Positions 34,394-42,342 of a stretch of 64,000 bases of DNA are shown one piece after another. Made by a program: the position numbers and the translations under genes. The notes under the pieces are model-generated. The model saw only the letters and a program-made list of their open reading frames with translations, made no database searches and was not told the origin of the DNA. Location of the stretch: contig CAZSNP010000004.1 of the NCBI GenBank assembly GCA_964608265.1, positions 60,121 to 124,120 on the forward strand, written 5' to 3'. Source of the DNA: JANWXR01 sp964608265. Its GTDB lineage: Bacteria > Chloroflexota > Anaerolineae > Anaerolineales > UBA6663. How positions within the stretch are numbered: the stretch's first letter is position 1; each line of letters opens with the position of its first letter.

Positions 34394-37081
34394 ATGGAAG
34401 TTGGTTTGATCCGCCGTATCAACATTGATAACGAGATGCAGACCGCGTATCTGTCGTACGCGATGTCCGTCATCGTGGCCCGCGCGCTGCCCGATGCCCG
34501 CGACGGCCTCAAACCGGTGCAGCGGCGCATCCTGTTCGCCATGCACGACATGGGGCTGCGCCCGGACTCGGCCTACAAGAAGTCGGCCCGCATCGTCGGC
34601 GAGGTGCTGGGCAAATATCACCCGCACGGTGACGCCTCGGTGTACGACGCGATGGCGCGCATGGCGCAGGATTTCTCGATGCGCTATCTACTGGTGGATG
34701 GGCAGGGCAACTTCGGCTCGGTGGACGGCGACGCGCCGGCGGCGATGCGCTACACCGAAGCGCGGCTGGCGCGCATGGCCATGGAATTGATGGCCGACAT
34801 CGAGAAGAATACGGTCGAGTTCACCGGCAATTTCGACGACACGCTGAGCGAGCCGGCGGTGCTGCCGGCGGCCGTGCCCAACCTGCTCATCAACGGCGCC
34901 AGCGGCATCGCCGTCGGCATGGCCACCTCCATCCCGCCGCACAATCTGGGCGAGGTGGTGGACGCGCTGATCTACATGCTCGACCGCTGGCAGAAGCTCG
35001 ACGACGTGAGCACGCCGGATTTGATGCGGCAGGTGAAGGGGCCGGACTTCCCCACCGGCGGCCTGATCATTGACGACGGCGAGGGCTTGCGCGCGGCCTA
35101 CGGCACCGGGCGCGGGCGCATCACCGTGCAGGCCAAGATGCATGTGGAGGATATGGGCCGGGGCCGCTCGCGCCTCATCGTCTCCGAGCTGCCGTATCAG
35201 ACCAACAAATCGGCCCTCATCGAGCGGATCGCTGACTTGGTGCGCGACGGCACCATCGAGGGCATCGCCGACCTGCGCGACGAGAGCGACCGGCAGGGCA
35301 TGCGGGTCGTCATCGAACTGGCCAAGACCGCCGAGCCGAACACCATCATCAAAGACCTGTACAAGCGCACGCCGTTGCAGGGCACGTTCAGCATCATCAA
35401 CCTCGCCCTCGTCAATGGCGAGCCGCGCACGCTCACCCTCAAGCAATCGTTGCGCGTCTTCATTGACCACCGGCTCGAGGTGGTGAAGCGCCGCAGCGAA
35501 TACGAACTCGCGCGGGCCAAAGAGCGCGCCCACATCCTGGCAGGGTTGCTTATCGCCCTCAAGCACCTCGACGAAGTCATCCGCATCATCCGCGCCTCGC
35601 GCGACACCGACGAGGCGCGCAGCAAACTGATCAAACGCTTCAAGCTCAGCGAGCTGCAGGCCAACGCCATCCTCGACATGCCGCTCAAACGGCTGGCCCG
35701 CCTCGAACGCGAGAAGATCGAGGAAGAGTACAGAGAGAAGCTGGCGCTGATCAAATTCCTCGAGAAGCTGCTGGCCTCGCCGAAGTTGATGCGCGAGGTG
35801 ATCGCCGAGGAGTTGCGAGCCATCAGGCAAAAGTACGCTGACCCGCGCCGCACCCGTATCGTGAAGAAGGGCGAAGCGACGGATGAAACCAGGGCGCTGA
35901 CCACCGCCGACCTGCTGCCCGATCAGCAGGTGTGGGTGACGGTGCTGCAATCCGGCCAGCTGTCGCGCACCCACGACAGCAAGCCGCCCAGGTCCTTCGA
36001 CGCGCCGCCGCTGGCTGTGCTGGCCGCGAACACGCGCGACATCCTCTACCTCATCACCCTCAAGGGCCGCGCGGCCTCGCTGCCGGTCTTCTCCATCCCC
36101 GAACGCGAAGACCCGACCGACGGCAGCCCGTGGTCGTCAATCTCGGCGCTGGATGCCAACGCCCGCATCGTGGCGGCGGTGGCGGTGAGCGGCGAGATGG
36201 TGAAGGCGGCCGAAGCGGCGAAGGCGGGCAATGAGGGCGGCGACGGCAACGGCGGCGCGCTGGGCTGCTACCTCACGATGGCGTCGGCGAATGGCATGGT
36301 GAAGAAAACATCTGTGGCCGATTTGCCGGGCGTGTCGGCCCAGGTCTTCAACGTGATGAACATCGCCGAGGAGGATGCGCTCGTGAGCGCGCGGCTGACG
36401 ACCGGCGCGGATGAGCTGCTCCTCATCACCTCGGCGGGCCGCGGCATTCGCTTCCGCGAGGAGGAAGTGCGGGCGATGGGCCTGGTGGCGGCGGGCGTCA
36501 ACGGCATCAAGCCGGGGGAGGCCGGGGACCGCGTGGTGGGCATGGATGTGGTGAAGGAAAAGTCCGACGTGCTGCTGCTCACCGATGAGGGCATGGGCAA
36601 GCGCACCGAGTTGAAAGAGTTCCCGACGCAGGGCCGCTACGGGGTGGGCGTCACTGCCGCCGACCTGGCCGGCAAACAGAAACTGGTCGGCATGCGCATC
36701 GGCACGGCGGACGACCGCGTGATTGTGGTGACGAGCAAAGAGTCCGCGAAGGTGACGAAGTTCGACGCCGCCGGCCGCAAGAAGCGCCCGGCGCGCGGCT
36801 CGGGCGTGATCGCGTTGAAGGCGGGCGAAACCGTTGTGCGCCTCGTCGGCCTGCTCGATTCGTTCGAGCTGCCCGAGCCAATCGTGGCCGCGCTCAAGCC
36901 CGCCGCCTCGGCCAACGGCAAAGTCAAGGCAGCCAAAGCCGAAGCGCAGCCAAAAGCGCTGAAGGCCGAGAAGGCCGTCGCCAAACAGCCGGCGTTGATC
37001 GAAATCGAATCAAAGAAGCCGGCCAGGGGCAGGGCCAGGCCGCCGGCCAAAACCAGGAAGCCAGTCAGGGCGAAGAAGTAA
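34394..37081 (+). CDS. gyrA: DNA gyrase subunit A (type IIA topoisomerase)
   Basis: 895 residues. The winged-helix breakage-reunion domain is intact with catalytic Tyr120 (AAMRYTEARL) and a normal quinolone-region helix KYHPHGDASVYDAMARMAQDFSMRY. The position of E. coli Ser83 is Ala81 here, while the Asp87 equivalent (D85) is kept. The C-terminal beta-pinwheel (about 500-825) lacks a recognisable GyrA box: the place where QRRGGKG is expected reads HDSKPPRSFDAPP. A Gly/Asn-rich insert (about 610-620) and a Lys/Ala/Pro-rich tail (835-895) are extra. It introduces or removes supercoils with GyrB (not in the window). ParC is the alternative if GyrA-box loss is taken literally; the single promoter and the sequence favour GyrA. 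Confidence 0.88.
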   Translation: MEVGLIRRINIDNEMQTAYLSYAMSVIVARALPDARDGLKPVQRRILFAMHDMGLRPDSAYKKSARIVGEVLGKYHPHGDASVYDAMARMAQDFSMRYLLVDGQGNFGSVDGDAPAAMRYTEARLARMAMELMADIEKNTVEFTGNFDDTLSEPAVLPAAVPNLLINGASGIAVGMATSIPPHNLGEVVDALIYMLDRWQKLDDVSTPDLMRQVKGPDFPTGGLIIDDGEGLRAAYGTGRGRITVQAKMHVEDMGRGRSRLIVSELPYQTNKSALIERIADLVRDGTIEGIADLRDESDRQGMRVVIELAKTAEPNTIIKDLYKRTPLQGTFSIINLALVNGEPRTLTLKQSLRVFIDHRLEVVKRRSEYELARAKERAHILAGLLIALKHLDEVIRIIRASRDTDEARSKLIKRFKLSELQANAILDMPLKRLARLEREKIEEEYREKLALIKFLEKLLASPKLMREVIAEELRAIRQKYADPRRTRIVKKGEATDETRALTTADLLPDQQVWVTVLQSGQLSRTHDSKPPRSFDAPPLAVLAANTRDILYLITLKGRAASLPVFSIPEREDPTDGSPWSSISALDANARIVAAVAVSGEMVKAAEAAKAGNEGGDGNGGALGCYLTMASANGMVKKTSVADLPGVSAQVFNVMNIAEEDALVSARLTTGADELLLITSAGRGIRFREEEVRAMGLVAAGVNGIKPGEAGDRVVGMDVVKEKSDVLLLTDEGMGKRTELKEFPTQGRYGVGVTAADLAGKQKLVGMRIGTADDRVIVVTSKESAKVTKFDAAGRKKRPARGSGVIALKAGETVVRLVGLLDSFELPEPIVAALKPAASANGKVKAAKAEAQPKALKAEKAVAKQPALIEIESKKPARGRARPPAKTRKPVRAKK

Positions 37082-37112
37082 ACCGATTGACCTGAGGCAA
37101 GGGCGCAGCGGA

Positions 37113-37143
37113 GCAAAGGCGCGAAGCAAACCCGCGCCTTTGC
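37113..37143. terminator. Hairpin between convergent gyrA and MFS genes
   Basis: An 11-bp inverted repeat (GCAAAGGCGCG at 37113-37123, CGCGCCTTTGC at 37133-37143) sits between the two stops. It has no long T tract, so termination is inferred from position. Confidence 0.5.
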
Positions 37144-37152
37144 GTTGAGCCG

Positions 37153-38334
37153 TTAGTCGGCCGGCGCCAACGCCTCGGCGCCGGGCACGCGCGTTTTCCC
37201 CAGCAAGCCGAAACTCAACATCATCGCGATCAGCGACAGGGCCGCATTTGTCTGCAGGGCAAAGGCCAGCCCGGTGCGGTCGGCCAGCAGACCGGTGAGG
37301 TAGGTTCCGATCGCGCCGATGGCGAACTGTGTGCCGAGGATCAGGCCGGAGGCAAAACCCGCCCGGCTTGGCATCGTCCGTTGCGCCATCGTCACGAGGA
37401 TGCTGTGCGGGCCGCCGTTGAACAATCCCGCCCCAAAGGCCACGACCCACACCCACAGCCCGCTGACCGAGGGAAAAGCGAACAGCGGCGCGACGCTCAG
37501 GGCGATGCAGGCGATGGCGGTGAAGGCGTAATTCCACCGGTCGGCCAGCGCGCTGCCGATGACGCCGCCGAGCGACGCGCCGGCCATGAACATCATCACG
37601 ATGGTGCCATACGCGCCGGGGCTGAGGCCAAGCTCGTGGAAGTGTTTCGGCGCGAAGGTGGTGATGTTGGTCTGCGCCCACACCCGCAGGCCGGAGATGA
37701 CGAGCACGAGGGCGAGGAGCCATAGCGAGCCATCGGTGCGGTGAATGGGTGAGGCTGCGATGCGGCTGACGCCGGTCGCGCCGCGCAGCGCCCACAGCGC
37801 ATACAGCCCGATGGGCAGCACGAACGCAGCCAGGCCCAGCACGCCGCTGCGCCCGAAACGCTCGAAGATATCGCCGCTCAAGCGCGGCCCGGCCGAAAGC
37901 CCGATCTGCCCAAAGAGGAAAAAGATCGATGCCGCCGTGGCCGCCTGCCCCGCCAGCCCCACCGCGCCCACGCGCGCCGCCGTCGCCGCGCCCGGTGGAT
38001 GGAAGGCTCCCGAGCCGGCGGCGGCGATGATCAACGCGAGCAGCGCCCACTCGGCGGGCAGCACGGCGAACAGCGCGTACCCAAGCCCCATCCACACCAC
38101 GCCGCCGCCGGCCGTCCAGCGCCCACCGTCTTTGTCGGCCAGCCAGCCGAAGAGCGGTTGCGTGAGCGAGCCGAGCATCGAGTACATCATCACGATGCGG
38201 CCGATATCTTCGTTGGTGAGCGCGAGCGTGACGCTGAGCGCGGCCAGCAGCACGCCGACCTGCCCGTTGAGCAGATCGACGCACAGGTGGCCGAGACAGG
38301 CCGCGAGGAAGGCGGGATGGCGCAGCAGGCGCAT
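37153..38334 (-). CDS. MFS transporter, fosmidomycin-resistance (Fsr)-like
   Basis: 393 residues from the ATG at 38334 (MRLLRHP); a longer frame to 38679 is antisense to the next gene and Arg-rich, so rejected. Twelve helices. LGHLCVDLLNGQVGVLLAAL at the start and the GAFHPPGAATAARV motif after helix 4 resemble the Fsr branch (GAxFHPxGA) of drug/H+ antiporters, with GWLADKDGGRW as the conserved loop 2-3 motif. It probably exports a toxic compound. The next gene upstream ends 48 bp away at a palindromic repeat. Confidence 0.85.
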   Translation of the reverse strand: MRLLRHPAFLAACLGHLCVDLLNGQVGVLLAALSVTLALTNEDIGRIVMMYSMLGSLTQPLFGWLADKDGGRWTAGGGVVWMGLGYALFAVLPAEWALLALIIAAAGSGAFHPPGAATAARVGAVGLAGQAATAASIFFLFGQIGLSAGPRLSGDIFERFGRSGVLGLAAFVLPIGLYALWALRGATGVSRIAASPIHRTDGSLWLLALVLVISGLRVWAQTNITTFAPKHFHELGLSPGAYGTIVMMFMAGASLGGVIGSALADRWNYAFTAIACIALSVAPLFAFPSVSGLWVWVVAFGAGLFNGGPHSILVTMAQRTMPSRAGFASGLILGTQFAIGAIGTYLTGLLADRTGLAFALQTNAALSLIAMMLSFGLLGKTRVPGAEALAPAD

Positions 38335-38355
38335 CGGCCGAGTATAGCCGAGCGT

Positions 38356-38390
38356 CACACCGGACAGGTTTTCAAAACCTGTCAGGTGTG
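38356..38390. repeat. 33-bp nested palindrome, copy 1
   Basis: Core 38357-38389, plus one more outer pair (C38356-G38390). Arms ACACCGGACAGGTTTT and AAAACCTGTCAGGTGT pair over 16 bp with one mismatch and a one-base centre. Each arm also holds its own small palindrome (ACCKG-N-CAGGT). The right arm supplies the stop codon of the DUF2891 gene. Copy 2 at 44107 has the same 33-bp length and layout. Confidence 0.85.
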
Positions 38391-39452
38391 TGGGGTTGAT
38401 TCCATCGCCAGCAGCGCGAACGTGGCCAGCCAGTGCTCGCCGGCGTACCCGCCGCCGGTGAGGTGAGCGAGGCCGGCGGCGAGATGGCGCTCGGCGACCG
38501 AGACGAAAGCGGCGCGGCGCGCGTCCTCGGCGGGCAGAGCGTGGGCGAGGTTGAACAGGCACCACGCCCGGCTGAGGTTCAGCCCGTCGAGGTGGACGAG
38601 TTGCCCGTCGCCCCGATCGCTGACGGTGGCCGGGGCCAGCAGCGACGGCGGAAGCTCGGGCAGAAAGCCGTCGAGCCACGGAGCGAACTCATCGGGCGCG
38701 AGGACGCGGCGCATCAAATCCGCCTCGCAGAGGGCGGGCGAGAGGAAATCACTGCCGCCCGGCTCCCACGCGGCGGGGTAGTTGCGGTCGCCGAAAAAGT
38801 AATCGCGGCTGCGCCGGCGGATCAGGGCACTCAGCGCAACGACCGCGTGCGCGTCGGCGTACTCCAGCGCGAAGGTGAGGCCGAAGGCGGTGTTGCTGTG
38901 CACGCCGGAACGCACCGGATAGGTTTGCCTCGGCAGCCAGTCGAGGTACAGCGCCACGAGCATGCTCGCCAGCGGTTGAACGTTCACGCGCCAATTCTTC
39001 CCGTCCGCGTCATCCCACCCCGTCAGCTCGTGCGCCAACTTCAAGGCCCAGGCCCAGCCGTACGGCCGCTCGAAGCTCGCGCGATTCGGCTGGCGGAAGT
39101 AACCGGCCTCCGTTTGCAGATTCTCGGCGGTGAGGTGGGCGTTGAGCGCGGCGCGGATGGCGCCGGCCTCCGGCGCACTCGGATAGCGGCGCAACACGCG
39201 CACGAGCAGCCAGTGCCCGTGCACGGCGGAGTGCCAGTCGAAGCAGCCGTAGAAGGCGGGGTGCAGTGCGCGCGGCAAAGATACATCGCCGGCATGATTG
39301 ACGACGTGCTGCGGTTGATACGGAAACTCGCAATGAATGCAGCTCAACGCAAGTTGGGCGAAGCGGGAGGCGTGTTGCGACTGGTGCAAGCCGTACGCTG
39401 TGAGAACTAAAACGTGAGGCGTGAGCGTCATCGCCTGCGTTTCGCGCTTCAC
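38382..39452 (-). CDS. DUF2891 family protein
   Basis: 356 residues, soluble, alpha-helical. AFYGCFDWHSAVHGHWLLVRVLRRYP is the hallmark of DUF2891, and His/Trp/Asp-rich segments (RPYGWAWALKLAHEL, RSGVHSNTAFGLTFALEYA) suggest an (alpha/alpha) toroid-like catalytic cleft as in glycan lyases and hydrolases; this is inference. The family start would be near ASRFAQLALSC; about 28 residues before it are read from a GTGAAACGTGA-type repeat, so the true start may be the TTG near 39393. The TGA lies in a palindromic repeat. Confidence 0.8.
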   Translation of the reverse strand: MKRETQAMTLTPHVLVLTAYGLHQSQHASRFAQLALSCIHCEFPYQPQHVVNHAGDVSLPRALHPAFYGCFDWHSAVHGHWLLVRVLRRYPSAPEAGAIRAALNAHLTAENLQTEAGYFRQPNRASFERPYGWAWALKLAHELTGWDDADGKNWRVNVQPLASMLVALYLDWLPRQTYPVRSGVHSNTAFGLTFALEYADAHAVVALSALIRRRSRDYFFGDRNYPAAWEPGGSDFLSPALCEADLMRRVLAPDEFAPWLDGFLPELPPSLLAPATVSDRGDGQLVHLDGLNLSRAWCLFNLAHALPAEDARRAAFVSVAERHLAAGLAHLTGGGYAGEHWLATFALLAMESTPHT

Positions 39453-39461
39453 GACTCGCGC

Positions 39462-40403
39462 TCAGCGCATTAAGTCGTTCAGCGCCGCCTCGGCCTCGGG
39501 GAATCTGAATTGAAAGCCTTCACGCTTTAACCGCGCCGGAACCTGACGCTGGCTGGTGAGCAGCAGCGCGTCGGCGATTTCGCCCAGCGCGAGCTTGAGC
39601 GCGAAGCCGGGCGCGGGCAGCCAGTGCGGGCGGCGCATAACCCTGCCGAGCACCTGGCCGAAGGCGGCGTTGGTCAGCGGCTGCGGCGCGCTCAGGTTGT
39701 ACGCGCCGTTGGCCCCACTCTTTTCCAGCAGCCAGCGCAGCGCGCCGACCTCGTCTTCCATGTGAATCCAGGGGAACCACTGCCGCCCATCGCCGAGCGG
39801 GCCGCCGGCGAAGAGCGCGTACGGGAATGCGACCAGCGGCAACACGCCGCCCTGCCGGCTGAGCACCACGCCGGTGCGCGCGATGACGCGGCGCACACCG
39901 AGCGCCTCGACTTCGGCAGTGGAGGCCTCCCATTTTTTGCAGACCTCCGCGAGGAAGCCTTTGCCCGCCGGGCTGGTCTCGGTGAGTTCGTTGTTGCCCT
40001 GACTGCCGTAGTAGCCGACCGCCGAAGCCTGGATGAGCACGGCGGGTCTTTTCGTCGCGGCCTGGATGGCCTCGACCAGCGAGCGGCCCGCATCCACCCG
40101 GCTTTGCACGATAGCCCGCTTGCGCGCCGCCGTCCAGCGCCCGCCGAGCAGAATCGCCGGGAGGTTGTCGCCGCCCGCGATGCTCTCGCCCGCGAGGTTG
40201 ACGACCGCATCCGCGCCCTCCATGTGCCCGCCCCAGCCCTGCGCAGACCGCGCGTCCCACGCCACGGCTTTGGCGCGCGAGGGCAGGTCGGTGGCCCTGG
40301 CCGGGTCGCGGGTGAGGACGATCATCTCGTGCCCATCGGCTGCGAGGCTGGAGATGAGTTCGCGGCCAATGAGGCCGGTGCCGCCGGTGAGTATGATCTT
40401 CAT
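39462..40403 (-). CDS. YfcH-like NAD(P)-dependent epimerase/dehydratase (TIGR01777 type)
   Basis: 313 residues; ribosome-binding site AGGAG 7 nt before the ATG. The Rossmann start GGTGLIGREL binds NAD(P). The extended-SDR core has ASAVGYYGSQG in the catalytic Tyr region and VNLAGESI. The C-terminal 50 residues (ALGEIADALLLTSQRQVPARLKREGFQFRFPE) match the DUF1731 tail specific to YfcH/SulA-type proteins. The substrate is unknown for the family. Confidence 0.92.
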   Translation of the reverse strand: MKIILTGGTGLIGRELISSLAADGHEMIVLTRDPARATDLPSRAKAVAWDARSAQGWGGHMEGADAVVNLAGESIAGGDNLPAILLGGRWTAARKRAIVQSRVDAGRSLVEAIQAATKRPAVLIQASAVGYYGSQGNNELTETSPAGKGFLAEVCKKWEASTAEVEALGVRRVIARTGVVLSRQGGVLPLVAFPYALFAGGPLGDGRQWFPWIHMEDEVGALRWLLEKSGANGAYNLSAPQPLTNAAFGQVLGRVMRRPHWLPAPGFALKLALGEIADALLLTSQRQVPARLKREGFQFRFPEAEAALNDLMR

Positions 40404-40442
40404 GCTGAACTCCTGCGCACCCCGCGTCGGTGGCGGGATGCG

Positions 40443-42335
40443 TTACTTGATCACGATGGCGCCCAGGTCGAATCGGTCACCCACAATTGTATCGTCAACG
40501 GTGATGGGCAGGCGCGTGCCGTCGCCGAGATTGTACAGTCCGACCATTATCCGGTACTCACCCGGCGGCAAATCGGGCGGGAGCAGCAAGCCGTGGTTGT
40601 CGGCCATGGTCTGGCCGGGCTGCCAGATGGTAGTGAGCGCCAGCCCGCCGCCCGGCTCGCTGTCGGTCTGCGCCACCGGCGGCGCGTTCACATCCGCATA
40701 CAGGTGGATGAAGACTTTGTAACGCTCGGTCAGGACGGAATCCGTGCGCCAGAAGAAGGTGAGTTGCAGGATGTCGCCGGGCGCGGCGCGCGTGGTGGAG
40801 CGTGCGTACCCCTCGAGCGTGATTGCGTCGCCAAAGCGCGCACCGAGGCGCGTCGTCGGCTCGGCGGCCGGGCGCGCGACGGCGTACGTCGCCAGCCGCA
40901 CCTGCCCGAACCACTGCTCGCCGGCCTTGAAGGTGTTCGCGTTCAGCCAGGCCTCGATGAACTTCCCGGGGTCGGCCTGCGCGTCGCCCCAGTACAGCAC
41001 GAAGAGCCGGTCGTGCTGCGCGGCGATGGCCTCGAGTTGTGCCTGCGTGCGGGCCTCATCCAGCGGGCGCGATTCGGGCAGCGGGAACAGCCGCGCCTCA
41101 TCGCGGTAGTAGTATGCGAACGCTTCCACTTGATTGGGCGAGTTAGTGATCACGGCATCGCCCCCGCGCTGCAACCGCTGGATGTGCTGCGCGATGCCGC
41201 GATAGTCGTCGCGGAAGTAGCGTGGATCGAAATATAGAGACTGCAACGAGGTCACGCTCGTCAGGGCGATGACAGACAGGAGACCAGGCCCGGCCACCGA
41301 CGGAAGGAGTGTGCGGCGTTGCCGGGACGGAGCCGCTGCGCCCGCCGCGCCGAACAGCACGCACAGCGGCGGCACGGCCACGAGCAGAAACTTCGCGAAC
41401 GCCTCGGTCAACAATCCCAGCCCCAGCGTCAATCCGGCGGGGAGGAGCAGCCAGAGCAGCGCCCGTTGCATGCCGGTGGTGAAACCGTGCCGGGCAAGGG
41501 CAAAGAGGATCGCCGCGCCTACGGCGAGCAGGCTGGCGGTGATGGCCGCCGTCTCCACCGTGTGCCCGTACGCCAGATAGCGCGCGAGTTCGGCCAGGGC
41601 CTCGGCGGGTGGCAGCACCTCGCGCTCCGCCGGCCAGGTGGTGAGGTGCCGGTACGCGGTGGGCAGCCACGGGGCGAAGAGGAGGAGGGAGGCGAGGGGA
41701 GGCAGGAGGGGTGTGAGACGTGAAACGTGAAACGTGAAGCCTGAGGGCTTGACCAAGTTGATGATCAGGACGAGGCCTTGGGCCAGCCCGACGAAGCCAA
41801 AAGCATAGTGGGTGTATAGCCCGAGCGTGGTCACTGCCACGTAACCAATCACCAAAAGCCAGTTCTCTCCTCGTTTCTCCAGCCGTCCGAACAACCAAAA
41901 TGACGCCGCGCTGCACAGCGCCAGTTGCGAGTACATCCGTGCTTCCTGGGCGTAGTACACGAGGAAAGGATTGGCCGCGCCGAACAGCGCCGCAATGAGG
42001 CCTGCCCACGGCCCGAACCAATCCTTGCCCAGCCGATAAAGCACGGCCACAAGCACCACGCCCTGCAACGCCGAGAGGCCGCGCAGCGCGAACTCGGTCT
42101 CGCCGGTCAGGTCGCGCCAGTATTTGAGCAACAGGTAATAGCCCGGCGGATGCACGTCCGCCGCTGCGTTGCGGAGGATGGTCGGCACGTCGCGCGAGGC
42201 CAGCACCCGCGAGTTGCCCTCGTCGTTCCAGTAGCTTTGATGGTCAATCCAATGGAAGCGTAGAAAACCGGCGAACACGAGGACGACCAGGGGCAGGCGA
42301 CGATAGACGGCAGACGGCGGACGGCAGTCGCGCAT
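40443..42335 (-). CDS. GT39/PMT-like membrane glycosyltransferase
   Basis: 630 residues. About eleven N-terminal helices, with the acidic site WNDEGNSR and HPPGYYLLLKYW in the first extracytoplasmic loop, as in the polyprenyl-phosphate-sugar (ArnT/PMT, GT-C) superfamily. It is followed by a soluble domain (about 390-500) and a C-terminal beta-rich domain (505-630). The start is only 7 bp from the upstream stop, implying coupling with the glycosidase-like protein. The first dozen residues are read from a GACGGCAGACGG-type repeat, so the true start may be slightly downstream. A GTGAAACGTGA repeat is also embedded in the coding region. Confidence 0.85.
   Translation of the reverse strand: MRDCRPPSAVYRRLPLVVLVFAGFLRFHWIDHQSYWNDEGNSRVLASRDVPTILRNAAADVHPPGYYLLLKYWRDLTGETEFALRGLSALQGVVLVAVLYRLGKDWFGPWAGLIAALFGAANPFLVYYAQEARMYSQLALCSAASFWLFGRLEKRGENWLLVIGYVAVTTLGLYTHYAFGFVGLAQGLVLIINLVKPSGFTFHVSRLTPLLPPLASLLLFAPWLPTAYRHLTTWPAEREVLPPAEALAELARYLAYGHTVETAAITASLLAVGAAILFALARHGFTTGMQRALLWLLLPAGLTLGLGLLTEAFAKFLLVAVPPLCVLFGAAGAAAPSRQRRTLLPSVAGPGLLSVIALTSVTSLQSLYFDPRYFRDDYRGIAQHIQRLQRGGDAVITNSPNQVEAFAYYYRDEARLFPLPESRPLDEARTQAQLEAIAAQHDRLFVLYWGDAQADPGKFIEAWLNANTFKAGEQWFGQVRLATYAVARPAAEPTTRLGARFGDAITLEGYARSTTRAAPGDILQLTFFWRTDSVLTERYKVFIHLYADVNAPPVAQTDSEPGGGLALTTIWQPGQTMADNHGLLLPPDLPPGEYRIMVGLYNLGDGTRLPITVDDTIVGDRFDLGAIVIK
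41710..41740. repeat. GTGAAACGTGA spacer word inside a coding region
   Basis: GTGTGAGACGTGAAACGTG and the following AAACGTGAAGCCTGA are direct copies of the word seen in spacers at 10689-10775 and 39405-39465. It is read in frame as SGFTFHVSRLTP between two membrane helices of the glycosyltransferase. Confidence 0.8.
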
Positions 42336-42342
42336 CGAAGGT

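Noticed and set aside
38335..38679. N-terminal extension of the MFS transporter frame
   Set aside because: The extra 115 residues are Arg/Pro-rich, overlap the DUF2891 gene and read through the palindromic repeat; the ATG at 38334 gives a normal MFS start.
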